From contig CAJPFN010000013.1 in the NCBI GenBank assembly GCA_905339215.1, forward strand, positions 20,761 through 84,760: a stretch of DNA of 64,000 bases. The letters run 5' to 3'. A program made the position numbers and the translations under genes. Below, one piece after another: positions 58,951 through 64,000 of the stretch (positions are counted from its first letter, which is position 1; each line of letters opens with the position of its first letter). Source of the stretch: Rhizobiaceae bacterium (GTDB lineage: Bacteria > Pseudomonadota > Alphaproteobacteria > Rhizobiales > Rhizobiaceae). The notes beneath the pieces are model-generated. The model had not been told where the DNA came from. It made no database searches and saw only the letters and a list, made by a program, of their open reading frames with translations.

Positions 58951-59514
58951 TCAGTCGCGAGCGATGATCTCCTGACCGTCGACGACCAGGCGCAGGCCGA
59001 GCGAACCGATCTTGCGGCGGGCGAGGAAGCGCGGGCGGCGGGCGTTCGCGGCCTTGCCCTGGCGGCGCTCGCGGACCGGCGCCTTGCGCACCGCGCCAAG
59101 AGACTCCTCCAGCGTCCGGGCAATACCATCGGCTTCGATCAGGAGCATCGGCAGGCGATAGGCATCGGCCCAAGCGCGCCAGTCCGCGGCAACGTCGTCG
59201 AGGTCGTCGGCGACGAGCAGCGGAACCGAAAGCATCGGATCGTTGTGCAGCAGTTCCAACGTGACGGTAACGTTACCGTCCCCGTCTTCGAGGGCGCGGG
59301 CGGCAACGCCGCGGAATGCCTTTGCCGGCAGAGCGATGATGGCGGGCACGCCACTCATTTCGAGCAGCCGGCGGACGACGGCACCGCGCTGATCGATGGT
59401 GAAGGTGACATCGCCGAAATCGTCACGGGTGGCGTAGCTGACCACCTGCGGGAGACGGAACGGGTCGAGGCGCATGTTGCGCCCCGCCCAGACTGGCTTC
59501 AGTCCGGTGTTCAT
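58951..59514 (-). CDS. DUF6101 family protein
   Basis: A 187-residue protein with the layout of a rhizobial conserved family: NMRLDPFRLPQVVSYATRDD, DFGDVTFTIDQRGAVVRR, LPAKAFRGVAARALED, VTLELLHNDPMLSVPLLVADDLDDVAADWRAWADAYRLPML in the core, and a basic tail (VRERRQGKAANARRPRFLARRKIG). No function is known. The leader carries an iterated CCGGTCTT element (listed separately). Confidence 0.8.
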   Translation of the reverse strand: MNTGLKPVWAGRNMRLDPFRLPQVVSYATRDDFGDVTFTIDQRGAVVRRLLEMSGVPAIIALPAKAFRGVAARALEDGDGNVTVTLELLHNDPMLSVPLLVADDLDDVAADWRAWADAYRLPMLLIEADGIARTLEESLGAVRKAPVRERRQGKAANARRPRFLARRKIGSLGLRLVVDGQEIIARD

Positions 59515-59542
59515 GGATGTGCCTTCCTGTTATTCCCGAGAG

Positions 59543-59585
59543 CCGGTCTTCCCGGTCTTCTCCGAACCGGGTTTTCCCGGTCTCG
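59543..59585. repeat. Iterated CCGGTCTT element and hairpin in the DUF6101 leader
   Basis: Three copies of a CCGGTCTY unit (59543-59550, 59552-59559, 59577-59584) lie within 43 nt. A perfect hairpin ACCGGG-TTTT-CCCGGT (59566-59581) includes the last copy. It lies 29-70 nt upstream of the DUF6101 ATG. Confidence 0.4.
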
Positions 59586-59740
59586 TTGGAAGCCACAGTA
59601 GCGCGCCTTCGTTACCGGCGCGCTTAAGGAGTTCGGTTAAATTTTGCTGATCTCGCGGATGGTTATCGGAATGCGACTGCCAGTAACGGCAGAGAAAGCT
59701 TGTTGAACAGCAGCTTAAACTCCGGCAGGCGGCCGGCCGA

Positions 59741-61165
59741 TCAAATAACTTTACCGGGGTTCATGATACCGGCGGGGTCGAAAGCGGCCTTGACACGGCG
59801 CATCAGGTCGATCGCCACGGGCGGCGCGGTGGCAATCAGCTCGTCGCGCTTCAGCCGGCCGATGCCATGCTCGGCCGATATCGAGCCGTTCATGGCGCGG
59901 ACCACGTCGTGCACAGCCTTATTCATCGGCCGGTATAGGGCGAGGAACTCGTCCGCCGACGCGCCGACCGGTTGCGAAATGTTATAGTGGAGGTTGCCGT
60001 CGCCCATGTGGCCGAAGCAGACCACGCGCGCCGCTGGCGACACCGAGGCAACGGCGCGGGCGGCCTCGTCGATGAAGGCGGGGATCGAGGCGACCGGCAC
60101 GGCAATGTCGTGCTTGATCGAGGCGCCTTCCGGCTTCTGCGAGTCCGACAGGGCTTCGCGCAGGCGCCAGAACGCCGCCGATTGGGAAAGGCTGGCGGCG
60201 ATGACCGCATCGGTCACCCACCCTTCCTCCATTCCTTCGGCAAGGATCTGCTCGACGAGATCGCGGGCGTCTTCGGGCGAACGGCCTGACGAGATCTCGA
60301 CGAGGACGTACCAGGGCGAGCGCGAGCCGAGAGCTCGGATAGCCCCCGGCACGTGGCGGACGGCGAAATCGATGACGATGTCGGCGACGAGCTCGAAGGC
60401 GGTGAGACCGGCGCCGCCGCGGTCGACGGCACGGGAAAAGAGCGCCAACGCAGCGGAGGGCGACGGCACGGCGATCCAGGCGACCTCCCTGCCCTTCGGC
60501 CTGGGAAAGAGTTTCAGCACCGCCGCGGTGATGACGCCGAGCGTGCCCTCGGCGCCGACAAAGAGGTTCTTCAGGTCGTAGCCGGTATTGTCTTTCCTCA
60601 GCTTACGAAGGTCATCGAGGATCTCGCCCGTGGGCAGCACGACCTCGAGGCCCATGCAGAGCTCGCGAGCGTTGCCATAGGCGAGCACGCCGGTACCGCC
60701 GGCGTTGGACGACAGATTGCCGCCGATCTGGCAGGAGCCCTGGGCGCCGAGCGACAGCGGAAACAGGCGGTCGGCGGCGTCGGCCGCTTCCTGGAGGTGC
60801 TGGAGGACCACGCCGGCCTCGGCAGTCACGGTGTTGGAGAGCGGATCAAGCTCGCGGATTCGGTTGAGACGCGCCAGCGAAAGTACGACCTCGCGGCCCT
60901 CGGGACCGGGAATCTGGCCGCCGACGAGGCCGGTGTTGCCACCCTGGGGGACGATCGGCGTTCGCGTCTCTGTCGCGAGCGCCAGGATACGGCTGACCTC
61001 GGCGACGCTGCCGGGGCGCAGTACGAGCGGCGTGTGCCCGTGCCAGAGCCCGCGGCGCTCCACGACGAACGGGGCGATATCGGCCGGCTCGGTCAGCGCG
61101 TGGCCGCGCCCGACGATCGCGGCGAAGCGGTCGAGAAGTGCTGCGTCGATGCCGGAGGCGACCAT
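59741..61165 (-). CDS. FAD-binding oxidoreductase (GlcD/D-2-hydroxyacid dehydrogenase family)
   Basis: A 474-residue flavoenzyme from ATG 61165. The PCMH-type FAD-binding domain has TPIVPQGGNTGLVGGQIPG, LSLGAQGSCQIGGNLSSNAGGTGVLAYGN and KKDNTGYDLKNLFVGAEGTLGVIT-like RKDNTGYDLKNLFVGAEGTLGVIT. The C-terminal FAD-oxidase domain has FGHMGDGNLHYNIS and SISAEHGIGRLKRDEL. The family includes D-lactate, glycolate and D-2-hydroxyglutarate dehydrogenases; the substrate is not determined here. The tsaC gene lies 16 nt upstream on the same strand. Confidence 0.93.
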   Translation of the reverse strand: MVASGIDAALLDRFAAIVGRGHALTEPADIAPFVVERRGLWHGHTPLVLRPGSVAEVSRILALATETRTPIVPQGGNTGLVGGQIPGPEGREVVLSLARLNRIRELDPLSNTVTAEAGVVLQHLQEAADAADRLFPLSLGAQGSCQIGGNLSSNAGGTGVLAYGNARELCMGLEVVLPTGEILDDLRKLRKDNTGYDLKNLFVGAEGTLGVITAAVLKLFPRPKGREVAWIAVPSPSAALALFSRAVDRGGAGLTAFELVADIVIDFAVRHVPGAIRALGSRSPWYVLVEISSGRSPEDARDLVEQILAEGMEEGWVTDAVIAASLSQSAAFWRLREALSDSQKPEGASIKHDIAVPVASIPAFIDEAARAVASVSPAARVVCFGHMGDGNLHYNISQPVGASADEFLALYRPMNKAVHDVVRAMNGSISAEHGIGRLKRDELIATAPPVAIDLMRRVKAAFDPAGIMNPGKVI

Positions 61166-61181
61166 CCGCGATCCTCCCCGC

Positions 61182-62153
61182 CTATTCCGGCACCACGGGT
61201 GCGTCGCGCGGCGCCGCGGCCCGAGCGAGCCGGTCGTTGATCGCCTCGCCAAGGCCCGAATTCGGCACCGGCTCGACGGCAATCGTCGCCGCTCCGCTGC
61301 GGTCGAGCGCATGGAGATGGGAGAAGAGATTGGCCGCCGCCTCGCGCAGATCGCCGGCCGGCGACAGGTTGAGCACCGCGCGCGCGCGCTCCGCGCCGGC
61401 GATCCGCAGCGGGCCGAAGGCGAGCAGGGCCTCGCCCTCGGAGACGCCGGACGCATCGGTGCGCACGGCCGCTCCGGGCGCATAGTGCGAAGACAGCATG
61501 CCGGGCGCCTGGATGCCCGTGGCCCCGCGTTCGAGCGGCATGCCGGCTGCCGCCTCGATGTCGTCCGCAGCGACGCCCCCCGGACGCAACAGCACGATCC
61601 GGCCGTCCGCAACCTTCACGATCGCCGATTCCAGCCCGACGGTCGTCGCGCCCCCGTCGACGACGAGCGGTATCCGGTCGCCGAGATCGGCGACCACGGC
61701 CTCAGCCGTGGTCGCACTGACGCGGCCGGAAGAATTGGCGCTGGGCGCGGCGAGCGGCCGGCCGAACGCAGCGATCAGGCTGGAGGCGAAACCGCGCGGC
61801 ATGCGCAGGGCGACCGTGTCCAGCCCGGCCGTGACCAGCGGATGGACGACCGAACCGGGGCGAAGCGGGAGGACCAGCGTCAGCGGACCGGGCCAGAACG
61901 TCGCCGCGAGCTTCCGTGACAAAGGATCGAACACCGCGATGTCTTCGGCCATGGCCATCGAGGCGACGTGGACGATGAGCGGGTTGAAGCGCGGCCGACC
62001 CTTCGCCTCGAATATCCGCGCCACGGCAGCGCCGCTGGTGGCGTCGCCGGCGAGGCCGTAGACCGTCTCCGTAGGCAGGGCCACCACCTCGCCGGCGCGC
62101 AGAAGCTCGACGGCGCGTGGCAGCGCTTCCCCGGCAGGCAGGATCTCGGTCAC
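61182..62153 (-). CDS. tsaC: Threonylcarbamoyl-AMP synthase (Sua5/YwlC type)
   Basis: Makes L-threonylcarbamoyl-AMP for the t6A37 modification of ANN-reading tRNAs. The product has 323 residues from GTG 62153, preceded by GGGAAA at about 8 nt (an ATG at 62216 would add a non-conserved MQGMPRYPRPHL tail). The YrdC domain has VVALPTETVYGLAGDATSG, IFEAKGRPRFNPLIVHV and LPLRPGSVVHPLVTAGLDTVALRMP...SANSSGRVSATTAE. A C-terminal Sua5 domain follows (GMLSSHYAPGAAVR onwards), so it is the long Sua5 form. Confidence 0.9.
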   Translation of the reverse strand: MTEILPAGEALPRAVELLRAGEVVALPTETVYGLAGDATSGAAVARIFEAKGRPRFNPLIVHVASMAMAEDIAVFDPLSRKLAATFWPGPLTLVLPLRPGSVVHPLVTAGLDTVALRMPRGFASSLIAAFGRPLAAPSANSSGRVSATTAEAVVADLGDRIPLVVDGGATTVGLESAIVKVADGRIVLLRPGGVAADDIEAAAGMPLERGATGIQAPGMLSSHYAPGAAVRTDASGVSEGEALLAFGPLRIAGAERARAVLNLSPAGDLREAAANLFSHLHALDRSGAATIAVEPVPNSGLGEAINDRLARAAAPRDAPVVPE

Positions 62154-62332
62154 GTCAAAGGTTTCCCGAAAGGCTCTCGGCAAATGCGGTCGTGGGTATC
62201 GCGGCATGCCCTGCACGGCAAGTACCCTTACGTAACGGATTCATAATCTGTCGAATGCTACCTATTGGCGAAATCCGGCAGCAAGACCGAACTGCTATTT
62301 GTCTCCCCTAACTTCATGCGGCCGGGAAACCC

Positions 62333-62989
62333 ATGAAATTCCGAGTGGCCTATCTCGTTTGGGGAGCGATGACGACCGGCGCGCAGGCGTCGTCCTTCGT
62401 CGTGCTCGATCCCATGAACGAACCGCTCGGACCGTCCATGATCGTGCTCGGTTCCGCGGCGCCCGCCGCGCCGACGCTGAAGACTCCCCGCGTTGCCGCG
62501 GCGAATCCGGTCGAAATCGGGACGCCGCTCTCCTACCCGTTCCCGGGCGAAGACGCGCAAGATGGCGCCGGCAGGGTGGTGGTCGCCGCGTCGCCGCCGG
62601 CGGAACCGAAGCGGGCAGTGGCCGGCGCGCCGCCGCCGGACGCGTCCGCCTACCAGGTTCCGCTCCCACGTGTCCTCAGCCCGTCCATCATCGCCTTCGG
62701 CGACGTCCAGCCGCCGGTTTCTTACGAGCGGCTGGCTTCGATCGGACCCGCGGCGGAGCAGAAGGTCCGGCGGCGTCCGGAACAGTTGCCGATGGTGATC
62801 CGCGGCGGCCTCATCGGCGATGCTTTCGCGCGTCCGGCCGCTGCCATGCCCGCCGCACCCGTCAAGGTCGAGGCGAAGGCGCCTGAAGCCGCAGGCGGCG
62901 CGCCACGGCCGAAGGATGCGCCGCCCAAGCGCGAAACCCCACCGGCCGCACCGCCGCCGCCCGAGCCGCCGACGCGCAAGCCGGAATAG
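62333..62989 (+). CDS. Proline-rich secreted hypothetical protein with a repeated motif
   Basis: A 218-residue protein with signal-like N-terminus MKFRVAYLVWGAMTTGAQAS. Three related segments recur: GPSMIVLGSAAPA (about 33), SPSIIAFGDVQPP (about 115) and LPMVIRGGLIGD (about 152), separated by Ala/Pro-rich linkers. The C-terminal ~50 residues are almost entirely Pro/Ala/Lys/Glu (APEAAGGAPRPKDAPPKRET, PPPPEPPTRKPE), likely extended in the periplasm or cell wall. I do not recognise a family. It is divergent from tsaC. Confidence 0.7.
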   Translation: MKFRVAYLVWGAMTTGAQASSFVVLDPMNEPLGPSMIVLGSAAPAAPTLKTPRVAAANPVEIGTPLSYPFPGEDAQDGAGRVVVAASPPAEPKRAVAGAPPPDASAYQVPLPRVLSPSIIAFGDVQPPVSYERLASIGPAAEQKVRRRPEQLPMVIRGGLIGDAFARPAAAMPAAPVKVEAKAPEAAGGAPRPKDAPPKRETPPAAPPPPEPPTRKPE

Positions 62990-63129
62990 CTTCCTTCGCT
63001 GCCCGCAGAGGGAGAATCGGCCCGAACCGGGCCGAGCCATTGATTTCGCGCAATGCGGCCGCCGCCGCAATGTCGTCGGAATGGGTGCGGTAAATCCGCT
63101 TTCACTCCTGGGACAACGGGGCTTTGGCC

Positions 63130-63516
63130 ATGATCAGCAAGAGATTTTTCCTCGCAGCAGCCGCATTCGCCGTCCTCTCGGCGGCAGGCCCGGCAATGGC
63201 GGACCAGTTCCTCGGCTCGTATGTCGCCAGGATCTCGTCGTCCGACCACTATGCCAGCGACGGCTACGCACTCGACACGGCGGCGCAGATGGTCCGCCAG
63301 GATCGGGCGAACTTCCACAGATTCGGCATCCGCGACCCCGAGGACGACAGCGATCCGTGGTTCCGCACGACGGCTGCGCGGGCGCGCTTCGAGAAGATGC
63401 TGAACAAGAGCAGCGCCATGAGCGGCGCCACGCGCAACGCGATCGCCAACGGCGAGCCGCTGGTCGAGGTCGAAGTCTACAGCAGCAGCGTCAGGGTTCG
63501 GATCATCGGCTATTGA
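63130..63516 (+). CDS. Small secreted hypothetical protein
   Basis: A 128-residue protein from ATG 63130 with GGGG 9 nt upstream. The signal peptide is MISKRFFLAAAAFAVLSAAGPAMA. The mature part (DQFLGSYVARISSSDHYASDGYALDTAAQMVRQDRANFHRFGI... as a conserved-looking opening, then NGEPLVEVEVYSSSVRVRII at the end) has no Cys. No known family. An in-frame TTG two codons upstream is less likely. It is convergent with glyS. Confidence 0.7.
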   Translation: MISKRFFLAAAAFAVLSAAGPAMADQFLGSYVARISSSDHYASDGYALDTAAQMVRQDRANFHRFGIRDPEDDSDPWFRTTAARARFEKMLNKSSAMSGATRNAIANGEPLVEVEVYSSSVRVRIIGY

Positions 63517-63523
63517 AGGTCCG

Positions 63524-63546
63524 CGGCCGGCTCCTCAGGCCGGCCG
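63524..63546. terminator. Hairpin between convergent secreted-protein gene and glyS
   Basis: CGGCCGG-CTCCTCAGG-CCGGCCG is a perfect 7-bp stem with a 9-nt loop, 8 nt after the secreted-protein stop. No U-tract on either strand. Confidence 0.5.
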
Positions 63547-63586
63547 TGACCATCCGCCGCCGCACCGCAACAGGCCGGACGGCCGT

Positions 63587-64000
63587 TCAGCCGGCGATGC
63601 GCGAGAAGTCGGCGACCTGCGCGGTCGCCGCGTGGATGCGCGCCAGCAGCGCCAGGCGGTTTGCGCGGACCGCCGGATCCTCATCGTTCACGAGAACGTC
63701 CTCGAAGAATGAATCAACGGGCTCGCGCAGTGCTGCAAGCGCCCGCATGGCGGCTGAATAGTCTTGTCTTTCAATGGCTTCGGCGGCGGCCTTCTCGGCG
63801 TGATTGACCGCGTCGAACAGAACCGTCTCGGCCGGGTGGCGGAACAAGGCGAGGTTGACCGCATCGGCGACCGCCGTGCCCTTCTTCTCCTCGGCGGCGA
63901 GGATGTTTGCCGCGCGCTTGGTCCCGGCGAGCAGGTTCCTGCCGGCGTCGGTGTCGAGCAGCGCGCCAAGCGCCTCGACGCGGCGGACGATGGCGAGGAG
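63587..64000 (-). CDS. glyS: Glycyl-tRNA synthetase beta subunit, C-terminal part (cut by window edge)
   Basis: 138 C-terminal codons are visible. [42 protein letters not shown] and the tail [32 protein letters not shown] match the GlyS beta-subunit C-terminus, which binds the tRNA anticodon. The start is outside the window. It is convergent with the small secreted protein gene. Confidence 0.95.
   Translation of the reverse strand, partial: LLAIVRRVEALGALLDTDAGRNLLAGTKRAANILAAEEKKGTAVADAVNLALFRHPAETVLFDAVNHAEKAAAEAIERQDYSAAMRALAALREPVDSFFEDVLVNDEDPAVRANRLALLARIHAATAQVADFSRIAG

Overview
The window is GC-rich chromosomal DNA (roughly 63-65% by eye) from an alphaproteobacterium, most likely order Hyphomicrobiales (Rhizobiales), close to the Phyllobacteriaceae/Mesorhizobium group. 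Evidence: a CcrM-type GANTC methyltransferase, two matches to the CtrA box (TTAA-N7-TTAA), an aa3 oxidase operon of alphaproteobacterial type, IalB, DUF1344, DUF6101 and RT0821/Lpp0805 proteins, and gene orders typical of rhizobia (smc-dsbA-DUF721/mutY; ispH-thrB-rnhA; xseB...dxs...tlyA; ribB-aroC...fabI...pdxH). The genus assignment is an inference from gene content. I see no rRNA, tRNA, CRISPR array, insertion sequence or prophage.

Layout. 0-10.4 kb: 5' end of ppdK, a chimeric sugar-nucleotide-enzyme gene, smc, a DsbA-like lipoprotein, a DciA/DUF721 protein, mutY, two HAD hydrolases and ccrM. 10.4-19.4 kb: a lipoprotein, thrC, an M16 peptidase, an acetyltransferase, a large membrane c-di-GMP protein, YqgE, a DsbD-N-like secreted protein and a peroxiredoxin. 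19.4-28.9 kb, all minus strand: ctaC-ctaD-ctaB-small protein-ctaG-ctaE, then an L,D-transpeptidase, DUF983, SURF1, ispH, thrB and rnhA. 29.3-32.6 kb: ialB, a YbjN-like gene, tldD and a sirtuin whose only reasonable start is CTG. 32.6-40 kb, minus strand: 23S rRNA methyltransferase, tlyA, a small secreted protein, dxs, pirin, a Phd/VapC toxin-antitoxin pair, xseB and a histone-deacetylase-family enzyme. 40-46 kb: a membrane protein, a PAS-GGDEF-EAL protein, a Crp/Fnr regulator and a soluble globin-coupled chemoreceptor. 46-53 kb: ribB, aroC, a DUF1344 protein, a phosphatase, fabI, a DnaJ-family chaperone, a lipoprotein and pdxH. 53-64 kb: enoyl-CoA hydratase and acyl-CoA dehydrogenase behind a LiuR-like operator, purD, a YefM/YoeB pair with its own operator, ubiA, DUF6101, an FAD-linked dehydrogenase, Sua5/TsaC, two secreted unknowns and the 3' end of glyS.

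How it fits together. Most of the window is core housekeeping: respiration (cox operon with heme o synthesis and Cu/heme assembly factors), isoprenoid and quinone precursors (dxs, ispH, ubiA), threonine (thrB, thrC), aromatic, flavin and pyridoxal synthesis, DNA maintenance (smc, mutY, rnhA, xseB) and envelope redox. Accessory insertions stand out against conserved gene orders: the chimeric gene beside smc, two toxin-antitoxin pairs, pirin, and an L,D-transpeptidase inside the cytochrome oxidase cluster. The most notable regulatory area is 41-46.2 kb. There a cytosolic oxygen-sensing chemoreceptor, a Crp/Fnr regulator and a c-di-GMP enzyme lie together, and two consensus CtrA boxes precede the receptor and the regulator. 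The one before the receptor abuts a long palindrome containing a CcrM (GANTC) site.
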